Shown in pieces: positions 1-5,662 of a DNA stretch of 6,795 nt; the first letter of the stretch is position 1, and every line of letters starts with the position of its first letter. The translations under genes were made by a program, and so were the position numbers. Where the stretch lies: the NCBI GenBank assembly GCA_964571145.1, contig CAZNAP010000121.1:1-6795 (forward strand), in the 5' to 3' direction. The notes beneath the pieces are model-generated. The model worked only from the letters and a program-made list of their open reading frames with translations, was not told the origin of the DNA and made no database searches. The stretch comes from Suilimivivens sp964571145 (lineage in GTDB: Bacteria; Bacillota; Clostridia; Lachnospirales; Lachnospiraceae).

Positions 1-1
1 G

Positions 2-46
2 TATTATAACCGCATTGCAGAAAAAATGAAACAAAAAATTTTCTAA
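2..46 (+). CDS. possible 3' end of an upstream gene (partial)
   Basis: Of the three forward frames entering the window, only the one starting at base 2 stays open to a late stop: it reads YYNRIAEKMKQKIF and ends in TAA at 44-46. The lysine-rich, amphipathic tail looks like an ordinary protein C-terminus. Its stop lies just before the predicted rpmB promoter. Fourteen codons are too few to identify a family, and an open frame of this length can occur by chance, so the call is tentative. Confidence 0.35.
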   Translation, partial: YYNRIAEKMKQKIF

Positions 47-54
47 ACTTGCTC

Positions 55-83
55 TTGCAATCTGTTTTGTTTTCTGATATCAT
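55..83 (+). promoter_or_regulatory. sigma-A-type promoter for rpmB
   Basis: A TTGCAA -35 box (55-60) is separated by exactly 17 bp from a TATCAT -10 box (78-83). The TGA before the -10 box supplies the TGn extended -10 motif. Transcription would start near base 90, leaving a leader of about 40 nt before the rpmB start. This position also rules out the longer TTG-initiated reading frame that opens at base 49, because that codon would lie upstream of the transcript. Confidence 0.6.
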
Positions 84-116
84 ACTACTGTTGTGTATGT
101 TTATTATTGAATTGTT

Positions 117-122
117 AGGAGG
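117..122 (+). promoter_or_regulatory. rpmB ribosome binding site
   Basis: A perfect AGGAGG lies 7 nt before the ATG at 130. It fixes the rpmB start and gives the 61-residue protein typical of the family. Confidence 0.85.
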
Positions 123-129
123 TGCACTG

Positions 130-315
130 ATGGCTAAATGTGATATTTGTGGTAAAGGCATTCATTTCGGAAATAACGTAAGCCATTCTCATAGAAGATC
201 TAACAGAATCTGGAATTCAAACATCAAGAATGTTAAATGTAAAATCAACGGAGCTTCCAAAAGAATGCACGTTTGTACAAACTGCTTAAAATCCAACAAA
301 GTTGAAAGAGCTTAA
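130..315 (+). CDS. rpmB: 50S ribosomal protein L28 (zinc-ribbon form)
   Basis: The gene encodes a 61-residue protein of the large ribosomal subunit. Seen directly: it begins MAKCDICGKG, followed by the basic GNNVSHSHRRSNRIWNSNIK stretch characteristic of bacterial L28. It carries two CxxC pairs (C4/C7 and C49/C52), the zinc-binding version of this protein. The length matches the family. The start at 130 is chosen because of the AGGAGG at 117-122 and because family members begin with MA[KR]. It appears monocistronic, with a promoter at 55-83 and a terminator hairpin 61 nt after the stop. In several bacteria, zinc-ribbon ribosomal proteins have zinc-free paralogues made under zinc limitation; none is visible here. 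The next gene is on the opposite strand and converges on it. Confidence 0.97.
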   Translation: MAKCDICGKGIHFGNNVSHSHRRSNRIWNSNIKNVKCKINGASKRMHVCTNCLKSNKVERA

Positions 316-376
316 TCCCTCTTCGATTTTATTGTTATTGATTTTATTCATTTGTAAATCATGAAACCTAAAAAAG

Positions 377-410
377 CGGTATATTCTTAATAGAATGTAC
401 CGTTTCTTTT
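377..410 (+). terminator. intrinsic terminator of rpmB, probably bidirectional
   Basis: An 11-bp stem (377-387 with 392-402, one T.G wobble) with a TAAT loop is followed on the plus strand by TTTCTTTT, the signature of a Rho-independent terminator. On the minus strand the same stem is followed by six T residues (the A run at 370-375), so it can also end the five-gene cluster arriving from the right. It lies midway between the convergent stops at 315 and 495. Confidence 0.85.
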
Positions 411-440
411 TATACATTATAATAATGCAGCTGTGTATAT

Positions 441-492
441 CCTTGCAAGGGAAATTGCTACGCAATTTTATTAGTTGTCGTGCCACGACGAC
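441..492. repeat. cluster of three adjacent short inverted repeats
   Basis: Three dyads lie back to back. CCTTGCAAGG (441-450) is a perfect 10-bp palindrome. AAATTGC-tac-GCAATTT (452-468) makes a 7-bp stem. GTTGTCGT-gcc-ACGACGAC (474-492) makes an 8-bp stem with one wobble. The last begins 2 nt after the stop codon of the J-domain gene, so in that transcript all three would fold in the 3' untranslated region before the T-tailed hairpin at 377-402. None has a long T run on the minus strand. They may protect the mRNA 3' end or be a dispersed intergenic element; the window does not decide. Confidence 0.5.
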
Positions 493-494
493 TT

Positions 495-1064
495 TTAGGC
501 TTGCTTCCCAATATCATAGTCTCTCTTCAACTCTTCGTATATCTTATTGATGACCACTAACATCTCATGATCGCCTGCAATATTATCGGGGTGGAATATC
601 TTCAACAAATCTTTATATCTCTTTTTAAGTGCCAGATGACTATTTACACCTTGGAAAAGTAATTCCGCCAGCTCCATATTCTTTTCCTGTCTTGCATAAC
701 TTTTATGTGCACTCTTTTCCGCATCAAACTGGATTTTACTACGTTCAAATTTCTTTCTTTCAGTATCGAGATCTGCAAAACCACTTTTAAGGATGTCCAT
801 TTTCTTCTCAAAAAAAAGTTCATCCTGCTTTAATCTTTTTCTTTCAATTACCAATCGTTGATTCACTTCTGTCATTTCCGTTTGAAATCGCTGCTTTTCC
901 TGAATGAATTTATCTTCCATACGCTTTAATTCATTGCGTTCCATTTCCAAACGAATATTTTCTTTAAACAACCATACTTTTAGTTCATTCAGCTCGTCCT
1001 GATTCCCACTAACCAAAACCTTCTCAAAATCCTGATTTTCTTTGGCTTGATCAAATATCCCCAT
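495..1064 (-). CDS. coiled-coil protein with C-terminal J domain
   Basis: The protein has 189 residues. Residues about 35-128 are a highly charged, Glu/Lys/Arg-rich region with regularly spaced Leu and Phe, expected to form a long coiled coil. Residues about 131-185 resemble a J domain: a first helix (AELLFQG), a basic helix (LKKRYKDLLKIF), the HPD tripeptide at 158-160 and a last helix (INKIYEELKRDYD). In known J proteins HPD stimulates the Hsp70/DnaK ATPase, so a co-chaperone or DnaK-recruiting role is inferred. The Gly/Phe and zinc-finger regions of DnaJ are absent, and the J domain is at the C-terminus rather than the N-terminus. There is no signal peptide or membrane segment. GGAGG at 1071-1075, 6 nt before the ATG, supports the start. 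It is the last gene of the ytfI-ytfJ cluster, 15 nt after the miniprotein gene. Client and role are unknown. Confidence 0.85.
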   Translation of the reverse strand: MGIFDQAKENQDFEKVLVSGNQDELNELKVWLFKENIRLEMERNELKRMEDKFIQEKQRFQTEMTEVNQRLVIERKRLKQDELFFEKKMDILKSGFADLDTERKKFERSKIQFDAEKSAHKSYARQEKNMELAELLFQGVNSHLALKKRYKDLLKIFHPDNIAGDHEMLVVINKIYEELKRDYDIGKQA

Positions 1065-1079
1065 ATTTATCCTCCGATA

Positions 1080-1223
1080 TCAGTCGCAAAAATAAAAATT
1101 GTATCCTATTAATAATAGAAGTGCTATGATAATCAGCCCAATCAAATAGTGATGCGACAGAAAAAGCATAAGCAACATACCAACAGCAATCCAAAATGCA
1201 ATAAAACCAATTAACTTCTTCAT
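1080..1223 (-). CDS. two-helix membrane miniprotein (47 aa)
   Basis: This short frame reads from ATG (1223-1221) to TGA (1082-1080). It starts MKKLIGFIAFWIAV and ends LLLIGYNFYFCD. It has two hydrophobic helices, about residues 4-22 and 27-42, separated by a polar SHHY turn, so it is probably a small hairpin in the cytoplasmic membrane with a Lys-Lys start favouring a cytoplasmic N-terminus. The stop is followed 4 nt later by the GGAGG of the J-domain gene, and it lies 53 nt after the ytfJ stop, so it fits the operon in strand and spacing. The ribosome binding site is weak (GGAA shortly before the ATG); an in-frame GTG five codons upstream is an alternative. No family is recognised. Support comes from the membrane pattern and exact operon fit. 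Confidence 0.65.
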   Translation of the reverse strand: MKKLIGFIAFWIAVGMLLMLFLSHHYLIGLIIIALLLLIGYNFYFCD

Positions 1224-1276
1224 GCGTATTCCATTCACTTATGCTTCTTACTTTATCTTATGCAGCTTGCTCAAAA

Positions 1277-1677
<401 letters not shown>

Positions 1678-1678
<1 letters not shown>

Positions 1679-2688
1679 TATACTGCCTCCCTTTTCATTG
1701 AATTAATCACTTGTTTGATATCTTGATTCAGATATACAATAAGACCTGTTTTCAGTAGTTTATATACTGTTATTCTTCCCTTGACCAAAAGGTCACCTTC
1801 AAAAATTGTCTGTTCAAAATCAGGAGTGACCGTTATATTGGAACCTATGAATGGATATAAAATTCCAAATATTGAAAGAATTTGACCTGTACTGGCAGGG
1901 TCTCCCGTACCTACAAGAATGCTTCCTTTTATTTTCTGCGGACGTATATGTTTGATTAATTTCATCACTTGTCCGGAGCCTACCATCCATGCTCTTCCAA
2001 ATTCTTCACTCTTAAGAATTTCCAAATAATACTTTATATTCTTTACAATATATTTTATCTTATCACATATTATATGGATTGTGTACTGAATATTTTTAAG
2101 CATCTTCCATATCTTTTTAAAGAATTCAATTATAGAATTGACCTTATCTCTAAACTTATGTTTCTTCTTTTTTTGTTGTGAATCATCGCTATTCTGAAGT
2201 TCAGTTTTCTGTTCCGTTTCTGACTCTGATTTCGATTCTGTTTCCTTATTAAATACAGCTTCTGTTTTTAGTAACGTCTCTTTCTCAGATATCTGCCCTT
2301 CTTGTTTATTCGACTCTTCCGATTTCGGTGGCTCTTCTGTTTTCTGTGTTTCCTCCGGCTTCAGTTCTTCTTCCTTCTTGGTTGATTTTGCTTTTTTCAC
2401 TTTATACGGCTTACGTGGCTTATCTGAACGGAAAATGGTAATGAAGAAAATACGCAGCCGAAAATATGACGCTTCTGGATAAGAAAATGTCAATCTGAAA
2501 ATATGCAATAACCAGCCAATTTTCACAATTGCCTTGTGCGGGGTTTCTTCAGATAGTTTTCGTTGTGCAGTGATTTTATATCTGATTGGCACAAAAAGTA
2601 CCAAAATAAGCAATAAAATCACAATACCAAGCAACACCAACAGTGTTATGCCTATGATTTTTAATATCGTTAATACCACAGCCATCAT
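1678..2688 (-). CDS. ytfI: DUF2953 membrane protein (YtfI-like)
   Basis: A 336-residue protein. Residues 4-33 form one very hydrophobic transmembrane helix, followed by VPIRYKI, typical of DUF2953 N-termini. The conserved C-terminal part (about 178-336) includes the long amphipathic region EFFKKIWKMLKNIQY, then KGSILVGTGDPASTGQILSI and TPDFEQTIFEGDLLVKGRI, both characteristic of the family. Between them (about 90-178) is a low-complexity linker rich in Lys, Glu, Ser, Thr and Gln. Biochemical role is unknown; its pairing with the GerW gene suggests action in the sporulating cell or spore membrane. Two tandem ATGs (2688 and 2685) could start it. The first is preferred because GGAG at 2696-2699 lies 7 nt upstream; it overlaps the previous gene by ATGA. 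The downstream gene overlaps it by one base. Confidence 0.9.
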
Positions 2689-3023
2689 ATCGCCACTCCA
2701 GAATCAGTTTCTTTCATATGTGCTTTCTTCTTTAAATAATCCTTTAAATTACAGTTTCCTGTCGCTTCCAAGCATTCCTTTGTTATGGTAATAATCATTT
2801 CGACTGCTTCATCATAGGTGGATGTAATGCCTACTACAATCGGAGGATGAGCTCTGAAGTATTTTTGTTTTAAATAGGCGCTGTGCATAATTTCCAGCTG
2901 ATCCGCTCCTTGAGCAATGCTAATAATATATACCTGTGTACCTGCATGATGCTTCAATTTCCATTTTATTTTAGAGGGATTGTTAACAGTATCGCCAATA
3001 TATAAGTATTTATAAAATTTCAT
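2685..3023 (-). CDS. conserved-looking protein of unknown function, first gene of the ytfI-ytfJ cluster
   Basis: A 112-residue soluble protein I cannot assign to a named family. It begins MKFYKYLYIGDTV, has a basic patch (KIKWKLKHH), a hydrophobic strand (VYIISIA), a segment ending in HPPIVVGI (residues about 59-66) and a helix-rich region (YDEAVEMIITITKECLEATG). Mixed alpha/beta structure is likely; there is no signal peptide, membrane helix or clear catalytic motif. A strong AGGAGGG at 3034-3040, 10 nt before the ATG, fixes the start. Its stop overlaps the DUF2953 start by ATGA, so the two are probably translationally coupled, which hints at a related role. A predicted promoter lies about 50 nt upstream. 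Confidence 0.85.
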   Translation of the reverse strand: MKFYKYLYIGDTVNNPSKIKWKLKHHAGTQVYIISIAQGADQLEIMHSAYLKQKYFRAHPPIVVGITSTYDEAVEMIITITKECLEATGNCNLKDYLKKKAHMKETDSGVAI

Positions 3024-3066
3024 ATTGCACTCGCCCTCCTTTTCCTAAGATTTAATTAAAAATCTC

Positions 3067-3085
3067 TATGTTAGATAATAACATA
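3067..3085. promoter_or_regulatory. inverted repeat over the start of the ytfI-ytfJ cluster (candidate operator)
   Basis: TATGTTA (3067-3073) and TAACATA (3079-3085) form a perfect 7-bp dyad with a 5-nt centre. It covers the predicted minus-strand -10 box and start point, where a repressor would block the cluster. No known regulator motif is recognised, and dyads of this size occur by chance in AT-rich spacers. Confidence 0.3.
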
Positions 3086-3102
3086 TTTTAATTGATTTCC
3101 AA
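3075..3102 (-). promoter_or_regulatory. predicted promoter of the five-gene minus-strand cluster
   Basis: On the minus strand TTGGAA (3102-3097) is followed after 16 bp by TATTAT (3080-3075), with TG one base before the -10 box forming an extended -10. The start would fall near 3068, about 45 nt before the first gene. It lies back to back with the HD-GYP promoter, with 9 bp between the two -35 boxes. A sporulation sigma factor site elsewhere in this spacer cannot be excluded. Confidence 0.45.
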
Positions 3103-3111
3103 AGTAAATTA

Positions 3112-3139
3112 TTGACAAACAGTAAGAATAATTTATACT
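3112..3139 (+). promoter_or_regulatory. sigma-A-type promoter of the HD-GYP gene
   Basis: A consensus TTGACA (3112-3117) is followed after 16 bp by TATACT (3134-3139). Transcription would begin near 3146 and give a leader of about 145 nt before the HD-GYP start codon. Confidence 0.7.
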
Positions 3140-3152
3140 GAAAATATAGGTA

Positions 3153-3272
3153 CTATACAAGTAATTTTCTGATAATATACTAAATATTGTATAGCGAGTG
3201 TCCTTAGGGGTATAAGTTTGAAACAGAGTTTCAAACCTTTTATGGAGGCAGTATCGCAGGAAATCTGCGATA
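3153..3272 (+). promoter_or_regulatory. structured 5' leader of the HD-GYP mRNA (three stems)
   Basis: Three perfect stems lie in order. P1 pairs CTATACAA (3153-3160) with TTGTATAG (3187-3194) and starts only about 7 nt from the expected 5' end. P2 is GTTTGAAAC-aga-GTTTCAAAC (3216-3236) followed by CTTTT, which resembles a weak terminator. P3 pairs TATCGCAG (3252-3259) with CTGCGATA (3265-3272) around a GAAAT loop, just upstream of the GGGGG and GGAG ribosome binding sequences at 3277-3287. The arrangement suggests control by attenuation or mRNA stability. It does not match the cyclic-di-GMP riboswitch sequences I know, and no ligand is proposed. Confidence 0.45.
3206..3210 (+). promoter_or_regulatory. 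possible ribosome binding site of the leader peptide
   Basis: AGGGG lies 7 nt before the TTG at 3218. This is the main reason for proposing that the leader frame is translated. Confidence 0.3.
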
Positions 3273-3295
3273 TGCAGGGGGATGGAGAAACATGA
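3218..3295 (+). CDS. possible 25-aa leader peptide upstream of the HD-GYP gene
   Basis: A frame starting with TTG (read as Met) begins KQSFKPFMEAV after the initiator and ends in MQGDGET before a TGA at 3293-3295. That stop overlaps the HD-GYP start in an ATGA arrangement, the classic geometry for translational coupling. AGGGG at 3206-3210 gives a plausible ribosome binding site. An internal ATG at 3242 is an alternative start but has no binding site. Stems P2 and P3 fall inside this frame, so its translation would change the folding of the leader. No residue type is repeated as in classical amino acid attenuators. The frame is short and may be fortuitous. Confidence 0.3.
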   Translation: MKQSFKPFMEAVSQEICDMQGDGET

Positions 3296-4347
3296 AAGAT
3301 ATAGCAAGAATGGCATTAACATCAGGAATGGAAGTTGGAGAAGATGTATATAATTATCAAAACGAGCTGATTGTTGCAAAAGGCTCCAAAATTGATGATA
3401 CCATTATCCACAAACTAGCTCGTCATTCTATCATCTGCGTTCCGATTATGGAAGAAATTGATTATGCTGTCACTCACTTCGAAAAGATTCGTCTCAGCAA
3501 GGGATTTGAAGCTTTTCATGATACCTATATGGAAGTCATGCCATTATATAAAGAAATGATGTATAAATTTGTTTGGCAAGGGATTCCTTTTGAAATAGAT
3601 GATTTGATGCAGATTTATCATAAAATAAACGACAGTATCGACCAACCGGAAAAGGTGCTCGATTACTTATATAATATGCTTCCTATGGAAGATGATTTGA
3701 CCTATGCGCATTGTTTAAACTCAGCAATTATTGCAGGCCGTTTCGGTTCCTGGTTTTCAATGCCTGAATCCGATTTAAACCTCTTAATTCAATGTGCTTT
3801 CTTTTACGATATTGGTAAAATAAAATTACCTAACAGCCTTATTTGGAAACCGGGCAAACTGACTGACGTGGAATTTGAAACTGTGAAAACACATACACTT
3901 CAGGGATTTCAAATGCTACAGAATTTTCATCTGGATCCTAATATCCTTCAGGCGGCTCTCATGCATCATGAACGCTTTGATGGCTCCGGCTATCCTTCCA
4001 AACTGCATGACACACAAATTAATTTCTATGCACGTTTTATTGCAATTATAGATGCATACGAAGCCATGACATCCGCCAGAGCTTATCGTCAGTCCTTAAA
4101 TCCCTTTCAGGTAATTGAGATTTTTGAAAAAGATGCCTTTAAGTATGACAGTGAACTTCTGCGTCCAATTCTATATCGCATCGCCAGTCACATGATTGGT
4201 TTAAATGTGCGACTTAGCGATGACCGAATAGCCGAGGTTATCATGATTAATCAGGCCCGTATGGGACGCCCTCTTCTGCGCGATACAGATGGTGAATTTA
4301 TTGACTTAATGACGCTTAAAGATTTAAAAATAAAAGGTATTTATTGA
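3292..4347 (+). CDS. HD-GYP-domain protein, degenerate at the HD motif
   Basis: A 351-residue cytoplasmic protein. Residues 1-60 resemble the N-terminal module seen on many clostridial HD-GYP proteins (SGMEVGEDVYN then ELIVAKGSKIDD). About 60-125 is helical. The HD-GYP domain occupies about 130-300. Seen: H140; YDIGKIKLP (172-180) where HDIGKI is expected; KPGKL; H201; HHERFDGSGYP (225-235); and D254 in IIDAYEAMTSARAYR. HD-GYP enzymes hydrolyse cyclic di-GMP with metal ions held by these residues. The GYP motif and five ligand positions remain, but the first residue of the HD pair is Tyr172 (codon TAC at 3805-3807). Activity may therefore be lost, altered or replaced by a sensory role. GGAG lies 4 nt before the ATG and GGGGG 10 nt before. 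There is no membrane segment or receiver domain. It appears monocistronic and converges on ackA. Confidence 0.9.
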   Translation: MKDIARMALTSGMEVGEDVYNYQNELIVAKGSKIDDTIIHKLARHSIICVPIMEEIDYAVTHFEKIRLSKGFEAFHDTYMEVMPLYKEMMYKFVWQGIPFEIDDLMQIYHKINDSIDQPEKVLDYLYNMLPMEDDLTYAHCLNSAIIAGRFGSWFSMPESDLNLLIQCAFFYDIGKIKLPNSLIWKPGKLTDVEFETVKTHTLQGFQMLQNFHLDPNILQAALMHHERFDGSGYPSKLHDTQINFYARFIAIIDAYEAMTSARAYRQSLNPFQVIEIFEKDAFKYDSELLRPILYRIASHMIGLNVRLSDDRIAEVIMINQARMGRPLLRDTDGEFIDLMTLKDLKIKGIY

Positions 4348-4361
4348 TTCCTCACTCAATG

Positions 4362-4384
4362 AATAATCGCACGCGATTATTTTA
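4362..4384. terminator. hairpin between the HD-GYP gene and ackA, candidate bidirectional terminator
   Basis: AATAATCGC (4362-4370) is complementary to GCGATTATT (4373-4381), giving at least an 8-bp stem with a 4-nt CACG loop. On the plus strand it lies 14 nt after the HD-GYP stop and runs into TTTAATAA, a weak T tract. On the minus strand the ackA stop codon (4379-4377) lies inside the first arm and no T run follows. It probably ends the HD-GYP transcript and may stabilise or end the ackA mRNA. Confidence 0.55.
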
Positions 4385-5573
4385 ATAACGCGCTGGTCTC
4401 TCTTGCTATTGCCAATTCTTCATTTGTGGGAATAACCAAAACTTTGGTACGGCTCTCAGGCGTACTGATTATAATTTCCTCTCCGCGTTTTCCATTTGCT
4501 TCTTGGTCGATTGTGATTCCTAAATAACCCAGATATTCGCAAACCATATTTCTTACAAAGCCACTATTTTCTCCGATGCCTGCGGTAAAACAAATTACAT
4601 CCACTCCATTCATGGCTGCCACATAAGAACCAATATATTTGGCAACACGATAAGTAAATGCATTCATGGTTCGAATCACTGATGCATTACCTTCATGATA
4701 GGCATCTTCCAAATCTCTAAAATCAGATGAAAAGCCTTCTGAAAGTCCATATACCCCTGATTCTTTATTTAAAACATTTAAAATTTCATGTACATTCTTA
4801 TGGTCTTTATTGCAAAGATATTCTATTATAGCAGGGTCTAAATCGCCTGATCTAGTACCCATCATTAATCCTTCCAGTGGCGTCAATCCCATAGAAGTAT
4901 CGATACACTTTCCATTTTTAACAGCTGAAATACTTGCCCCATTTCCAAGATGACAAACGATTATCTTTAACTCATCATAAGGTCTTTTCAGCAATTTTTC
5001 AGCCTGTTTAGAAACATAGGAATGACTGGTTCCGTGAAATCCGTAACGTCTAACCTTATAATCCTTATAATAGTGATAGGGAATACCATATAGATAGGCC
5101 TCTTCCGGCATCGTCTGATGAAAAGCAGTATCAAAAACTGCAACCATTGGTGTGCCAGGCATTAATTCTTGGCAAGCACTGATTCCAATTAAATTAGCAG
5201 GATTATGCAAAGGTGCCAAATCATTGCACTGCTCAATAGCCTTAATTACATCATCTGTAATAATTGTAGAAGCAGCAAATGCTTCTCCGCCGTGAACAAT
5301 TCTATGCCCTACTGCAGCAATTTCATCCAGACTTTTCACAACACCGGTCTTCTCATTTTTCAGAGCATCCAACACTAACTTAATTGCCTGTGTATGATCC
5401 GGCATAGGGGTTACTGTTTTTTCCTTATCTCCGCCTTCTGGTGTATAGGTCATCTGACTTCCTTCAATACCAATTCTTTCACAAAGACCTTTTGCAATTA
5501 CCTCTTCCGAATCAGTATCGATCAGTTGAAATTTCAAAGAAGAACTTCCGCAATTTATTACCAATACTTTCAT
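4377..5573 (-). CDS. ackA: acetate kinase
   Basis: The enzyme catalyses acetyl phosphate + ADP to acetate + ATP in the cytoplasm, the energy-yielding last step of acetate fermentation, and is reversible. The 398-residue length is normal. Seen: the N-terminal VINCGSSSLKFQL with N7, S10 and S12; GHRIVHGG (R91); PLHNPANL (H123); FDTAFHQTMP (D148); RRYGFHGTSH (H180); HLGNGAS (N211); GTRSGDLDP (R241); FTAGIGENS; and PTNEELAIA near the end. These correspond to active-site positions known from the Methanosarcina thermophila enzyme, almost without gaps. AAGGGAG at 5583-5589, 9 nt before the ATG, supports the start. It follows pta after an 89-nt spacer and is likely on the same transcript, since no terminator is seen between them. 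Its stop codon is inside the hairpin at 4362-4381. Confidence 0.98.
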   Translation of the reverse strand: MKVLVINCGSSSLKFQLIDTDSEEVIAKGLCERIGIEGSQMTYTPEGGDKEKTVTPMPDHTQAIKLVLDALKNEKTGVVKSLDEIAAVGHRIVHGGEAFAASTIITDDVIKAIEQCNDLAPLHNPANLIGISACQELMPGTPMVAVFDTAFHQTMPEEAYLYGIPYHYYKDYKVRRYGFHGTSHSYVSKQAEKLLKRPYDELKIIVCHLGNGASISAVKNGKCIDTSMGLTPLEGLMMGTRSGDLDPAIIEYLCNKDHKNVHEILNVLNKESGVYGLSEGFSSDFRDLEDAYHEGNASVIRTMNAFTYRVAKYIGSYVAAMNGVDVICFTAGIGENSGFVRNMVCEYLGYLGITIDQEANGKRGEEIIISTPESRTKVLVIPTNEELAIARETSALLK

Positions 5574-5591
5574 TTCTTTTGACTCCCTTCA

Positions 5592-5637
5592 ATGTCAGCC
5601 ATGTCAACTATGTCAACATGTCATCTATGTCACGTCA
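5592..5637. repeat. TGACAT direct-repeat array in the pta-ackA spacer
   Basis: ATGTCA (TGACAT on the coding strand of the operon) occurs at 5592, 5601, 5610, 5618 and 5627, i.e. at steps of 9, 9, 8 and 9 nt, with a partial copy ACGTCA at 5632-5637 and an ATGTCT further out at 5650. The three bases between copies vary. The array occupies half of the 89-nt spacer and ends just before the ackA ribosome binding site. It is not in a translated frame, because several stops follow pta directly. It may be a slippage-born minisatellite, or repeated binding sites; function is unknown. Confidence 0.75.
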
Positions 5638-5662
5638 GCTGCATTAATTATGTCTGCTATTA

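Noticed and set aside
49..129. Upstream TTG-initiated extension of rpmB
   Set aside because: It would start upstream of the predicted promoter's -10 box, lacks a ribosome binding site, and adds 27 hydrophobic residues not found in L28. The ATG at 130 has a perfect AGGAGG.
286..486. Minus-strand 66-aa frame after the J-domain gene
   Set aside because: It runs through the terminator hairpin and into rpmB in antisense, has no ribosome binding site and has an AT-driven composition.
3146..3291. Cyclic-di-GMP riboswitch in the HD-GYP leader
   Set aside because: The neighbouring function made it attractive, but the conserved GEMM core and the class II core sequences were not found by eye.
3071..3379. 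Minus-strand 102-aa frame over the HD-GYP leader
   Set aside because: It covers the divergent promoter region and the HD-GYP N-terminus in antisense, has no ribosome binding site, and its Tyr/Ile/Leu-rich composition reflects AT-rich DNA.
5592..5655. TGACAT repeats as a CRISPR array
   Set aside because: The units are only 6 nt with 2-3 nt between them, far below CRISPR repeat and spacer lengths, and there are no cas genes.
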